The notes beneath the pieces are model-generated. The model had not been told where the DNA came from. It did no database searches and worked only from the letters and a program-made list of their open reading frames with translations. A stretch of DNA of 64,000 nt from NCBI RefSeq assembly GCF_900497695.1, contig NZ_UIDD01000001.1, positions 248,001 through 312,000 on the forward strand, in the 5' to 3' direction. The first letter of the stretch is position 1; the number at the start of each line of letters is the position of its first letter. The stretch comes from Pseudomonas wadenswilerensis. GTDB taxonomy: Bacteria; Pseudomonadota; Gammaproteobacteria; Pseudomonadales; Pseudomonadaceae. The position numbers were made by a program, and so were the translations under genes. Positions 26,144 through 35,182 of the stretch are shown here, one piece after another.

Positions 26144-27541
26144 CTACAGCTGCGACAGGCCCAGCGCCTGCGCACAGGCCATCAACGATCGCCGCTCACT
26201 TTCGGCGTACAACCCCAGCTCATCCTGCACCGGTTTGCCCAGCGCCTGTTCGAAGGCTTCGCGGTTGGCATTGCTGCCGTACTCGTTCTGCGCATCATCG
26301 CCCAGGTTCGACTGGAAAATCCCCGCCGCACTGACCGGCAGAAAATCCTCGTACACCAGCGCTTCAAAGTGAACATGCCCAGCGTCGATCAGCCCCTGCA
26401 ATGAAGTCGGCCGCTGCGCTTCACCACGCGCCGCCAACCCGCGTTCGGTCGGGAAGTAGCGGAAGTACGCCAGCGCCTGCTCCCGCATCTGCGCCAGGTC
26501 ATCCGGGAAGGCCTTGAAGCTGTCGCTGAGCAGACTCATGTAGCGCTCGGCATTGGCCTCGGCGGGAACGCCACCCAGCGCCGTGCGGGCGGCATCGAGC
26601 AATTGGTCATAAAGCTGGCGACCTTTTGGCGTCAGTGCTGCACCCCGTTGCTCGATCTCGCCAAAGCGCGCGGTATGGCTGCCACTGCCTTCACCCTGCT
26701 GATCAGTGAACGCGACCTTCTCCTGCAGCGCCTTGAAACTGGTCTGACGCAGCAGTATCGGGCAGCGACGCGGTGGCGGGCCTTCGATTACGGCCTTGGG
26801 CGGAATACCTTTGGCCGGCATGCCCAGCTGGATGGCATCGATGTCCAGGGTGCGCGGGGTCAGGTGGTTGATGTGCGGGCCCTTGAAGGCCACCACATCG
26901 GCAATCAGGCGGTGCTGGTCGTGCAGTTGCTGGTACTGCTCGGCGGTCACCGTGGCGTCCCGGTGCCAGCGGAAGGTGTGCAGGGCTTCGTCGACAAACG
27001 CCAGGGCATCGTCGGCATTCAGGCCACCATCGCGCTCGAATTGCTCGATCAACTGCAACGCACGCGGGGTGAAGATTTGCCGGCGGGCGAGAATCTCGCG
27101 CGACAGCTCACGCAGCGCCGGGTTGTCGATCAGCTCCAGGCGCAGCAGCGAGGTGAAGACCCGGAACGGGCTGATGTGCAGCGATTGCTCGTGCACGGCG
27201 CGAAAGGCGGTGGAATGCACCGGTACACCGGCGCAGCTGAGGTCGTAGTACCCGACTGGTTGCATGCCCATCACCGCGAACAGGCGGCCGATGGTTGCCA
27301 GCTCTTCGGCGGTGCCGACGCGAATGGCGCCGTGGCGTTCCTGGTCGAGGCGCTCGATTTCACCGGTCCAGCGCAGGGCCTGGGCAACCTCGGGTTGCTG
27401 GGTCATGACCTGCTGATTGATTTCGCTCACCAGTGACAGCAGCGTGCCGTACAGCGGCACCTCTTGCTTGTACATGAGCGACATGGCGGCCGAGAACTGC
27501 GCGCGAATGCTGTCCGGGCTGACGAAATCTTGAGCGGGCAT
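26144..27541 (-). CDS. hglS: 2-oxoadipate dioxygenase/decarboxylase (D-2-hydroxyglutarate synthase), DUF1338
   Basis: The 465-residue protein matches the DUF1338 (YdcJ) family. HglS of P. putida uses Fe(II) and O2 to turn 2-oxoadipate into D-2-hydroxyglutarate and CO2 in the D-lysine branch. The expected metal ligands are visible: His70 (ERHGAIR), His226 (GPHINHLT) and a Glu at 295 (RFGEIEQR); Arg74, linked to substrate carboxylate binding, is also present. The gene lies downstream of a LysR gene on the same strand and near amaB-amaA, which act earlier in the same pathway. This makes the assignment firm. Confidence 0.93.
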   Translation of the reverse strand: MPAQDFVSPDSIRAQFSAAMSLMYKQEVPLYGTLLSLVSEINQQVMTQQPEVAQALRWTGEIERLDQERHGAIRVGTAEELATIGRLFAVMGMQPVGYYDLSCAGVPVHSTAFRAVHEQSLHISPFRVFTSLLRLELIDNPALRELSREILARRQIFTPRALQLIEQFERDGGLNADDALAFVDEALHTFRWHRDATVTAEQYQQLHDQHRLIADVVAFKGPHINHLTPRTLDIDAIQLGMPAKGIPPKAVIEGPPPRRCPILLRQTSFKALQEKVAFTDQQGEGSGSHTARFGEIEQRGAALTPKGRQLYDQLLDAARTALGGVPAEANAERYMSLLSDSFKAFPDDLAQMREQALAYFRYFPTERGLAARGEAQRPTSLQGLIDAGHVHFEALVYEDFLPVSAAGIFQSNLGDDAQNEYGSNANREAFEQALGKPVQDELGLYAESERRSLMACAQALGLSQL

Positions 27542-27636
27542 CGAAAGCTTCCTGGTAAGTGGGCACCCTTACATGAAAGCGAGGAATGCAGTGCTCGCAC
27601 AAGCGAAAAAAAGTCGATCTGTCATTCCAAAAATTA

Positions 27637-28533
27637 TCAACCTTGCAGGTCCAGCTCCGCCCGAATCCAATCGACCAGCGCGCGTACCTTCGGCACCTCC
27701 GCCGCATGCTCGGAAAACGCCAGGAAATGCGCACCATTGCTGCGCATGCTGTGCTGCCAGGGCACGATCAATTTACCTTCGGCCAGTTCCTGGGCCACCA
27801 GATAGCGCGGCACCAGGGCCACGCCGCAGCCGGACTGGGCAGCGCTGAGGCTCATATAGAAGGTATCGAAGCGCGGCCCGTGATAACTGTTGGCCGAATG
27901 CAGGCCTTGCTCGAGAAACCACTCGTGCCAGGCCTCCGGACGCGAAGTGCTTTGCAGCAGCACCAGCTCGGCCAGTTCGCTGGCGTCCTTGAGCGTGCGC
28001 CCCTGCAACAGTTCCGGTGCGCACACCGGCAGCACTTCCTCGCCGAACAGCTCGATGCAGGTGGCCCCCGGCCAAGTGCCCTGACCAAAGAAGAACACCA
28101 CGTCGGCAGTGGCCTGCAGCAGGGCAAAGGGCTCCATCTCGTTGCGGATGTCGAGGTGGATGTTCGGGTGCTGCTTGCCGAAGCCTTTGAGGTGCGGGAT
28201 CAGCCAACGCACGCCAAAGCTCGGTTGAGTGGCTACCTTGAGGACTTCGGTCTGTTCGCCGTAGGACATGATGTAACGGCTGGACATATCGACCTGGGTG
28301 AGAATCTTGTTGACCTCGGCCAGGTACAGCGCGCCTGCTGGAGTCAGTTGCAGGCGCCGGCGGATCCGCAGGAACAGGTGATGGCGGAGCATCTCTTCAA
28401 GCTGGGCCACCTGCTTGCTCACCGCGCTCTGGGTCAGGTGCAGCTCTTCGGCGGCGCGGGTGAAGCTCAGGTGCCGGGCGGCAGCCTCGAAACACTGCAG
28501 GGCGGCCATCGATGGCACCAGACGTTTGGACAT
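27637..28533 (-). CDS. LysR-family regulator beside lysine catabolic genes
   Basis: The 298-residue protein has a GcvA-type HTH (MSKRLVPSMAALQCFEAAAR and AAEELHLTQSAVSKQVAQLE) and a PBP2 effector domain. It diverges from amaB and precedes hglS by 95 bases, so it most likely regulates one or both. The 135-base region to amaB contains two LysR-type inverted repeats. Its ligand is probably a lysine-derived intermediate, by inference. Confidence 0.9.
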   Translation of the reverse strand: MSKRLVPSMAALQCFEAAARHLSFTRAAEELHLTQSAVSKQVAQLEEMLRHHLFLRIRRRLQLTPAGALYLAEVNKILTQVDMSSRYIMSYGEQTEVLKVATQPSFGVRWLIPHLKGFGKQHPNIHLDIRNEMEPFALLQATADVVFFFGQGTWPGATCIELFGEEVLPVCAPELLQGRTLKDASELAELVLLQSTSRPEAWHEWFLEQGLHSANSYHGPRFDTFYMSLSAAQSGCGVALVPRYLVAQELAEGKLIVPWQHSMRSNGAHFLAFSEHAAEVPKVRALVDWIRAELDLQG

Positions 28534-28553
28534 AGCGGTCTCTAAGCCAGTAG

Positions 28554-28625
28554 ATCATTACCTGGCGGAATGATATGCAGAATAAAGGTCGTTTGTTGCG
28601 CCAGAGTGATCGGATTAATACTGAT
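28554..28625. promoter_or_regulatory. Candidate LysR operator sites between the LysR gene and amaB
   Basis: ATCATT (28554-28559) and AATGAT (28569-28574) form a perfect inverted repeat with a 9-base spacer. A second site, ATC-N11-GAT at 28609-28625, has the T-N11-A layout of LysR operators. Two sites about 50 bases apart would fit recruitment and activation sites. Short motifs such as these can occur by chance. Confidence 0.4.
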
Positions 28626-28668
28626 CCCTATCACTATTTCAACCACTCATCGCATGCAGGAGAAGAAA

Positions 28669-30159
28669 ATGGTTGATGGACTGCTTGACCGCCTCGGTGT
28701 TCCCACTACTGCCTACACCCATGGCAACCATCCCGTTCACACCCCTATCGATGGCAGCGCGATTGCCTCGGTGCACCTGGAAAGCAAAGCCCAGGTGACC
28801 GCCAAGATCGATCAGGCTGAACAAGCCTTCCAGGCTTGGCGCAACGTTCCGGCCCCGCGTCGCGGTGAGTTGATCCGCCTGTTTGGCGAAGTGCTGCGCA
28901 AGCACAAGGCCGAACTCGGTGAACTGGTGTCGATCGAAGCCGGCAAGATCACCCAGGAAGGCCTGGGCGAAGTGCAGGAAATGATCGATATCTGCGACTT
29001 CGCCGTCGGTCTGTCGCGTCAGCTGTACGGCCTGACCATCGCCTCCGAGCGCCCGGGCCACCACATGCGTGAAAGCTGGCATCCGCTGGGGGTGGTCGGG
29101 GTGATCAGCGCCTTCAACTTCCCGGTCGCGGTCTGGGCCTGGAACACCACCCTGGCGCTGGTGTGCGGCAACGCCGTGGTGTGGAAGCCGTCGGAGAAAA
29201 CCCCGCTGACCGCGCTGGCCTGCCAGGCGCTGTTCGAAAAAGCCCTGAAAGCCTTTGGCGAAGCGCCAGAAGGCCTGAGCCAGCTGATCATCGGTGATCG
29301 CGATGCCGGCGAAGCCCTGGTCGACGACCCGCGCGTGCCGCTGGTCAGCGCCACCGGCAGCACCCGCATGGGCCGTGAAGTCGGCCCGCGTGTGGCCGCG
29401 CGTTTCGGTCGCAGCATCCTCGAGCTGGGTGGCAACAACGCGATGATCCTCGCGCCCAGCGCCGACCTCGACCTGGCCGTGCGCGGCATCTTGTTCAGCG
29501 CCGTTGGCACTGCGGGCCAGCGTTGCACCACCCTGCGCCGGCTGATCGTTCATCGTTCGATCAAGGACGAAGTGGTGGCCCGGGTCAAAGCCGCGTACGC
29601 CAAGGTACGTATCGGTGATCCACGTAAAGACAACCTGGTCGGCCCGCTGATCGACAAGGCTTCGTTCGCAGGCATGCAGGATGCGTTGGCCCGTGCCCGC
29701 GATGAAGGCGGCCAGGTGTTTGGTGGTGAGCGGCAGCTTGAGGACCAGTACCCGAATGCCTACTACGTTTCTCCAGCTATTGCCGAGATGCCCGCGCAGA
29801 GCGCCGTGGTTCGTCATGAAACTTTCGCACCGATCCTCTACGTGCTGACCTACGACGAATTCGACGAAGCCCTGCGCCTGAACAACGAAGTGCCGCAAGG
29901 TCTGTCGTCGTGCATCTTCACCACCGACCTGCGTGAAGCCGAGCGCTTCCAGAGTGCGGCAGGCAGTGACTGCGGGATTGCCAACGTCAACATCGGCACC
30001 AGCGGTGCGGAGATTGGCGGGGCGTTTGGCGGTGAGAAGGAAACCGGCGGTGGCCGTGAGTCAGGCTCGGATTCGTGGAAGGCCTACATGCGTCGGCAGA
30101 CCAATACCGTGAACTATTCCCGCGAGCTGCCGTTGGCGCAGGGGATTGTGTTCGACTGA
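28669..30159 (+). CDS. amaB: L-piperidine-6-carboxylate (2-aminoadipate semialdehyde) dehydrogenase
   Basis: The 496-residue ALDH oxidises piperidine-6-carboxylate/2-aminoadipate semialdehyde to L-2-aminoadipate in the D-lysine/pipecolate pathway. Catalytic Cys286 (GQRCTTLRR) and general base Glu252 (LELGGNNA) are present, and the protein has the ALDH7 character (SAFNFPVAVWAWNTTLA). The ATG at 28669, preceded by AGGAGAAG, gives the length of P. putida AmaB; the longer frame upstream lies in the promoter. It diverges from a LysR gene and is followed by amaA after a REPIN. Confidence 0.94.
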   Translation: MVDGLLDRLGVPTTAYTHGNHPVHTPIDGSAIASVHLESKAQVTAKIDQAEQAFQAWRNVPAPRRGELIRLFGEVLRKHKAELGELVSIEAGKITQEGLGEVQEMIDICDFAVGLSRQLYGLTIASERPGHHMRESWHPLGVVGVISAFNFPVAVWAWNTTLALVCGNAVVWKPSEKTPLTALACQALFEKALKAFGEAPEGLSQLIIGDRDAGEALVDDPRVPLVSATGSTRMGREVGPRVAARFGRSILELGGNNAMILAPSADLDLAVRGILFSAVGTAGQRCTTLRRLIVHRSIKDEVVARVKAAYAKVRIGDPRKDNLVGPLIDKASFAGMQDALARARDEGGQVFGGERQLEDQYPNAYYVSPAIAEMPAQSAVVRHETFAPILYVLTYDEFDEALRLNNEVPQGLSSCIFTTDLREAERFQSAAGSDCGIANVNIGTSGAEIGGAFGGEKETGGGRESGSDSWKAYMRRQTNTVNYSRELPLAQGIVFD

Positions 30160-30170
30160 ATACCGAGTCG

Positions 30171-30244
30171 GCCCCATCGCTGGCAAGCCAGCTCCCACAA
30201 GGACCGCTGCTCCCTGTGGGAGCTGGCTTGCCAGCGATAGGGGC
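30171..30244. repeat. REPIN between amaB and amaA
   Basis: GCCCCATCGCTGGCAAGCC with AGCTCCCACA, then the inverse TGTGGGAGCTGGCTTGCC with AGCGATAGGGGC. It occupies most of the 118 bases between two co-directional genes of one pathway and may attenuate amaA or stabilise the amaB message. Confidence 0.88.
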
Positions 30245-30277
30245 ACCACCGCACAAGAATAAAAGAGGAAGCCGGCC

Positions 30278-31564
30278 ATGCCAGAACTGCGTCAACAATG
30301 CCTCTGGGAACACGTCACCCAGCCCGCTGCGCCATCCCGGGTGCTGAACGCCGAGCTCAAGGCCGATGTGTGCATCATCGGCGGCGGTATCACTGGCCTG
30401 TCGGCAGCCATTCACCTGCTCGAACAGGGCAAGACGGTGATCCTGCTCGAAGCCTGGAAAATCGGCCACGGTGGTTCCGGGCGCAACGTCGGCCTGGTCA
30501 ACGCCGGCACCTGGATTCGTCCGGATGACGTTGAAGCGACCCTTGGCCAGAAGCAAGGCAGCCGCCTGAACAAGATACTGGGTGAGGCGCCGGGCGAAGT
30601 GTTCGCCACCATCGAACGCCTGGGTATCGACTGCCAGGCCCACAACACCGGCACCCTGCACATGGCCCACAACGCCACCGGCGTTGCCGACCTCGAAGCC
30701 CGTCACCAGCAATGGAGCCGGCGTGGCGCCGATGTCGAGCTGCTGACCGGGGCCAAGTGCGAAGAATATTGCGGTACCGACAAGATTTCCGCCGCGCTGC
30801 TCGATCGCCGCGCCGGCACCATCAACCCCATGGGTTATACACAGGGCCTGGCCGCTGCGGTCGAGCGTCTGGGTGGGCAGATCTTCCAGCAGTCCGCCGT
30901 GCAAGGCCTGGAGCGTGAAGGCGGCAGCTGGCGGGTGAAGACCGCCAAAGGTTCGGTCAGCGCCGACAAGGTGGTGATCTCTACCGGCGCCTACACCGAA
31001 GGCGACTGGACCAACCTGCAACGCCAGTTCTTCCGCGGCTACTACTACCAGGTCGCTTCGGTGCCGCTGCAAGGCGCCGCTGCCGACAACGTGCTCAAGC
31101 ACGGCCAGGGTTCGTGGGATACGCGCACGGTGCTCAGCAGCATCCGTCGTGATGACCAAGGGCGCCTGTTGCTCGGCAGCCTCGGGCGGGTCGACAACAA
31201 GCCGGCCTGGTTCATCCGCAGTTGGGCCGACCGCATCCAGAACCACTACTTCCCGCAACTGGGCAAGGTCGAGTGGGAAATGCACTGGACCGGCTGCATC
31301 GACTTCACCCCGGACCACCTGATGCGCCTGTTCGAGCCGGCGCCGGGCATCGTCGCCGTCACTGGCTACAACGGCCGCGGCAACACCACCGGCACGGTGA
31401 TCGGCAAAGCCTTTGCCCAGTACCTGCTCTGCGACAACCCGGATGCCTTGCCGATTCCGTTCTCGGCAATGAAACCGGTGTCGGCGCCGGCGCTGCGTAC
31501 CGGCTTCTACGAAACCGGCTTCTCGCTGTATCACGCCGGGCAATGCTTGCGCGTGGTGCTCTGA
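30278..31564 (+). CDS. amaA: L-pipecolate oxidase
   Basis: The 428-residue DAO-family flavoprotein oxidises L-pipecolate to piperidine-6-carboxylate, the substrate of AmaB. The FAD-binding motif CIIGGGITGLSAA is at about residue 31 and GHGGSGRNVGLVNAGTW follows; GYNGRGNTTGTVIG closes the site. AGAGGAAG precedes the ATG by 7 bases. Position directly after amaB matches P. putida, where the pair converts D-lysine-derived pipecolate to 2-aminoadipate. Confidence 0.93.
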   Translation: MPELRQQCLWEHVTQPAAPSRVLNAELKADVCIIGGGITGLSAAIHLLEQGKTVILLEAWKIGHGGSGRNVGLVNAGTWIRPDDVEATLGQKQGSRLNKILGEAPGEVFATIERLGIDCQAHNTGTLHMAHNATGVADLEARHQQWSRRGADVELLTGAKCEEYCGTDKISAALLDRRAGTINPMGYTQGLAAAVERLGGQIFQQSAVQGLEREGGSWRVKTAKGSVSADKVVISTGAYTEGDWTNLQRQFFRGYYYQVASVPLQGAAADNVLKHGQGSWDTRTVLSSIRRDDQGRLLLGSLGRVDNKPAWFIRSWADRIQNHYFPQLGKVEWEMHWTGCIDFTPDHLMRLFEPAPGIVAVTGYNGRGNTTGTVIGKAFAQYLLCDNPDALPIPFSAMKPVSAPALRTGFYETGFSLYHAGQCLRVVL

Positions 31565-31567
31565 CGG

Positions 31568-32998
31568 CTACTTGTGCAGCCAGCTGAGAAAACCGCCTTT
31601 CTTGATGGCTGCAGGCTTTTGCTCCAGCAGTGACTGGCGGGTTTGCTGGCGGATGCGTTGCAGCTTGAGCAGCGCAGTCTTGACCTCGGTGCGTTGCTCC
31701 AGGCAACTGCGCACTTCGTCCTTGTCGATGCGATAGAGAATGCAGCTGGTCAGGGTGCGGAACTCGGCAGTGGAATCATCCGCTTCCAGCAAGCCCTCCA
31801 CTCCCAATACCTCACCCGGGCCCATGCGCCCGGCTTCGAGCTGCTTGTCGCCATCACGAATGCCGACAGACACCACCCCGGTGCCAATCACCAGCAGGTA
31901 ATCCGAGCTGTCGCCGACGCCGAGGATCACCTGGTCGGCCAGGTATTCCACGGCGGTCATGCGCTGGCTGAGGTTGTCTTTCTCCTCGTTGCTGAGCGAA
32001 CGGAAGATCCGCACATCCTCGAGCAGGGCGCGCTGACGGTTCCACATCTGGCCTGGCTGGGTATCGCTGTTCCACACCACGCCGGCCGCTTCCAGGTGGC
32101 GGTGGGCGAGGTCGAACATATGGTTGCGCACCTCGGTCTTCTGGCTCATGGAGCTGACAAAGCCGCTGGCCTCGTACTCCACCGACTCCAGGCTCGAACT
32201 CTTGATCGTCGCTTTCGGGGCAGGGGTGATCAGTAACGTGCGCGTGCCTTGCAGGGTTTTCTCCAGCGCATCGAGCACCCGTCGCGGGCGCACCTTGGCC
32301 GGCACCACGACGGTGATGGAGACGCCGTGCACATCGCTGGGCTGGCTGAAGTTGAGCAGCTTGGCCTTGGCCGCCACCGAGTTGGGAATCACCGCCATGC
32401 TGCCGTTGCCGGTAAGCAGGCGGGTGGCGCGCCAGTCGATCTCGATGACCTTGCCTTCGGTGCCGTCGATGCTGATCGAATCGCCGATCTGATAGGGGCG
32501 GGTGGTATTCAGCACAATGCCGGAGAACACATCGCTCAGCGTGCTCTGCAGCGCCAGGCCGATCACGATTGCCATGACCCCGGAGGTTGCCAGCAGGCCT
32601 TTGACCGGCAGCTGCAGCACATATGCCGCTGCGGCAACAATGGCGACCAGGAAGATCACCGCCCCCAGCACATCCTGCAGCAACCGCCCGGTGTGACCGC
32701 TACGGGCCACCAGCACCAGGCCGATCACTACCGTGGCGGTACGCGCCGCAAACAGCCACCAGGCAATCCCCAGCACCGTAGCGAGCAGATTGCGCGGCAC
32801 ATCCTCGACCCAGGGCGCAGGTTGCAGCGGGCTGACCCCGGCGCTGATCAGCACCCAGGTAAACAGCGAAAACGCCAGCAAGCGCGCACCGATGCGCCAA
32901 GGGCGGCGATTGGCGGGTATCAGTTGCCAGAGCGTGAGGTCGAGCACGATCAGGGTAATGCCGAGCAACAGCGGGTAACTCTGGACGAATGCGAACAT
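31568..32998 (-). CDS. MscS-family mechanosensitive channel with C-terminal cyclic-nucleotide-like domain
   Basis: The 476-residue inner-membrane protein has about five N-terminal TM helices, an MscS pore and beta domain (GLALQSTLSDVFSGIVLNTT and YQIGDSISIDGTEGKV), and a C-terminal cNMP-binding fold (residues about 330-440; MGPGEVLGVEGLL). The arginine that normally binds the cyclic phosphate appears replaced (DSTAEFR at the place of RxA), so cAMP binding is uncertain. The ATG at 32998 was preferred to a TTG 10 codons upstream that lacks a ribosome binding site. It is convergent with amaA with a 3-base gap. It may adjust turgor. Confidence 0.85.
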   Translation of the reverse strand: MFAFVQSYPLLLGITLIVLDLTLWQLIPANRRPWRIGARLLAFSLFTWVLISAGVSPLQPAPWVEDVPRNLLATVLGIAWWLFAARTATVVIGLVLVARSGHTGRLLQDVLGAVIFLVAIVAAAAYVLQLPVKGLLATSGVMAIVIGLALQSTLSDVFSGIVLNTTRPYQIGDSISIDGTEGKVIEIDWRATRLLTGNGSMAVIPNSVAAKAKLLNFSQPSDVHGVSITVVVPAKVRPRRVLDALEKTLQGTRTLLITPAPKATIKSSSLESVEYEASGFVSSMSQKTEVRNHMFDLAHRHLEAAGVVWNSDTQPGQMWNRQRALLEDVRIFRSLSNEEKDNLSQRMTAVEYLADQVILGVGDSSDYLLVIGTGVVSVGIRDGDKQLEAGRMGPGEVLGVEGLLEADDSTAEFRTLTSCILYRIDKDEVRSCLEQRTEVKTALLKLQRIRQQTRQSLLEQKPAAIKKGGFLSWLHK

Positions 32999-33053
32999 AC
33001 CGGTCTCGGTGCGGTGGGCTGTTGCCAAGTTAAGAGCAGAATGCGGGCAATTA

Positions 33054-34547
33054 CTACTGGTTGCTGGGGCGATAGTGCAGTGCTTCGGCCAGGTGGTCGC
33101 GGCCGATGTTTTCAGCCTGTTCCAGGTCAGCCAGGGTGCGCGCCACCTTGAGCAGGCGGTGGGCGGCTCGTAGCGACAGGGTCAGGCGTTCGCAGGCGCT
33201 TTCCAGCCAGGTCTGGTCGGCTGTGGATAACCCGCAATACTGGCGCAGGCCGGGCAGGTCGAGGAAGGCGTTGGCACAGCCCTGGCGCTGTTGCTGGATG
33301 TCGCGGGCGGCGGCGACTTGCGCGGCAATGGTGGCGCTGCTTTCGCCGTGGCTGCTGCTGGTGGACAGTGCCGTGGCTTCGCGGGCGACAGTCAGGTGCA
33401 GGTCGATGCGGTCGAGCAAGGGGCCGGAGAGTTTGTTGCGGTAGCGCTGGATCTGTTCGCTGCTGCAGCGACAGCGCCCGGTGGGGTCGCCAAGATATCC
33501 ACAGGGACAGGGGTTCATGGCGGCGACCAGCTGGAAGCGCGCCGGGAAGCGGATTTTGTCCTTGGCCCGGGCGATGACGATCTCGCCGGATTCCAGCGGT
33601 TCGCGCAGCACTTCCAGTACGCGCCGCTCGAACTCCGGCAGCTCATCGAGGAACAGCACGCCGTGATGGGCCAGGGTTATCTCTCCTGGCTGCGGTCGGC
33701 TGCCACCGCCGACCAGCGCAGCACCTGAGGCCGAATGGTGCGGATGACGAAACGGACGCTGCGGCCAGCTGCTCAGCGGTACATGGCTGGCCACCGACTG
33801 GATCGCTGCCACCTCCAGTGCCTCGCGCTCATCCAGCGGCGGCAACAGGCCGGGCAGGCGGCTGGCGAGCAGGGTCTTGCCGGTGCCGGGTGGGCCGCTG
33901 AACAGCAGGTTGTGTGCGCCTGCGGCCGCGACCAGTAGCGCGCGCTTGGCGGCTTGCTGGCCTTGCACTTCGTTGAGGTCGGGGTAGGGGCGGATCTGCA
34001 GCAACAGGCCGTTGGCTGCGTAGGGATTGAGCGGGGTGTGGCCGTTGAAGTGGGCGACCAGCTCCAGCAGGTGACTGACTGCAAACACCACCAGCCCCGA
34101 TGCCAGACAGGCTTCTTCGGCATTTTCCTGCGGCACGACCAGGGCCCGACCGGCTGCTCGTGCAGCCAAGGCTGCGGGCAGAACACCTTGCACCGAGCGG
34201 ATCGCCCCGGACAGCGCCAGTTCGCCCAGGCATTCCACCTCGCCAAGCGCTGCAATCGGGAACTGGCCGTTGGCGGCGAGAATCCCCAGGGCGATGGCCA
34301 GGTCGAAGCGCCCGCCATCCTTGGGCAGGTCGGCTGGCGCGAGGTTGAGGGTGATGCGCCGGGCGGGGAATTCCAGGCCGGAATTGAGGATCGCGCTGCG
34401 CACCCGATCCTTGCTTTCCTTCACGGTCGCTTCCGGCAGGCCAACCAGGGTCAGCGCCGGCAAACCATTGGCCAGATGCGCTTCAACACTGACCGCCGGG
34501 GCCGAAACACCAACCTGGGCACGGCTGTGGACAAGGGCGAGGGACAT
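33054..34547 (-). CDS. comM: ComM/YifB-family Mg-chelatase-like AAA+ ATPase
   Basis: The 497-residue protein has the N-terminal Lon-protease-like ChlI segment (SLALVHSRAQVGVSAPAVSV), a central AAA+ module with Walker A GPPGTGKTLLA and Walker B FLDELPEF, and a C-terminal Mg_chelatase_C domain with a CRCSSEQIQRYRNKLSGPLL segment. ComM is a branch-migration helicase that helps integrate DNA taken up by transformation. The ATG at 34547 matches the conserved N-terminus. It lies downstream of ubiK and the GGCT gene on the same strand, beyond a REP-rich gap. Confidence 0.93.
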   Translation of the reverse strand: MSLALVHSRAQVGVSAPAVSVEAHLANGLPALTLVGLPEATVKESKDRVRSAILNSGLEFPARRITLNLAPADLPKDGGRFDLAIALGILAANGQFPIAALGEVECLGELALSGAIRSVQGVLPAALAARAAGRALVVPQENAEEACLASGLVVFAVSHLLELVAHFNGHTPLNPYAANGLLLQIRPYPDLNEVQGQQAAKRALLVAAAGAHNLLFSGPPGTGKTLLASRLPGLLPPLDEREALEVAAIQSVASHVPLSSWPQRPFRHPHHSASGAALVGGGSRPQPGEITLAHHGVLFLDELPEFERRVLEVLREPLESGEIVIARAKDKIRFPARFQLVAAMNPCPCGYLGDPTGRCRCSSEQIQRYRNKLSGPLLDRIDLHLTVAREATALSTSSSHGESSATIAAQVAAARDIQQQRQGCANAFLDLPGLRQYCGLSTADQTWLESACERLTLSLRAAHRLLKVARTLADLEQAENIGRDHLAEALHYRPSNQ

Positions 34548-34671
34548 GAACGCTCCATGATCTAGACGAGGCCGCGTCCTGCGGCTCTGCAAGCGTAGTG
34601 GGGTGGAGCGGATCGGGGCGGGGAAGAGTGAGTCAGGTTTTTACAGGACCATTTGTGCGAGCGCTGCGCAC

Positions 34672-34761
34672 TCGATCGCCGGCAAGCCAGCTCCCACAGG
34701 TTCAGCACTGTTCTCAGGCTTGGCGCTCACCTTGTGTAGGAGCGGGCTTGACCCGCGATGA
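34672..34761. repeat. Two REP elements upstream of comM
   Basis: TCGATCGCCGGCAAGCCAGC with TCCCACAGG at 34672-34700 and TGTGTAGGAGCGGGCTTGAC with CCGCGATG at 34733-34760. The two arms belong to different REP sequence classes. The rest of the 274-base gap shows no gene. Confidence 0.8.
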
Positions 34762-34821
34762 GGTCAGCTCAGCCAGCCACGCCGAGCGTTATGTGCGAGG
34801 CCTTGGCCACTACCGCGTCGC

Positions 34822-35175
34822 TCAGGCGCGCACGTAAACCCAGGCCGTCAGGCCAGAGGCCAGGGTCACCGCAACCCGCTTGTAGTCGGACACTTCATAG
34901 GCATCCGCCGCCGCAAGCTCGGCCTCGCTGATCTGGAAGACCATGCCGGCCACGCTGTCGTTTGCATTGTTGCTGGGGGTGACGATCGGGTGGTGGGTCT
35001 TGCCGCTGGTGGCCAGGACTTGCGGGTCGGTAATTTCCACCCATGTCTGGCTGTAACCGAGCATCTGGTCAGTCTGGCCGACCAGTTCGCGGCCGAAGTT
35101 GGCCAGTTGCACGGCTTTGTCCTGCAAGGTGCCGTAGGAGAACAACAGCACCGGGTACTCAGTAGAAGGCGTCAT
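34822..35175 (-). CDS. Gamma-glutamylcyclotransferase-like (GGCT/AIG2) family protein
   Basis: A 117-residue protein with the family signature LLFSYGTLQDK near residue 11 and a downstream AAADAYEVSDYKRV, where the Glu of AYE is the usual catalytic acid. Members act on gamma-glutamyl amines or amino acids, but many are uncharacterised. The ATG at 35175 was chosen; a long upstream frame overlaps ubiK and is out of its frame. It follows ubiK by 7 bases and is probably cotranscribed with it. The substrate is unknown. Confidence 0.85.
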   Translation of the reverse strand: MTPSTEYPVLLFSYGTLQDKAVQLANFGRELVGQTDQMLGYSQTWVEITDPQVLATSGKTHHPIVTPSNNANDSVAGMVFQISEAELAAADAYEVSDYKRVAVTLASGLTAWVYVRA

Positions 35176-35182
35176 CGCAAGC

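Noticed and set aside
33491..33500. Extra DnaA-like box ATATCCACAG within comM
   Set aside because: One mismatch and within a coding region; likely chance.
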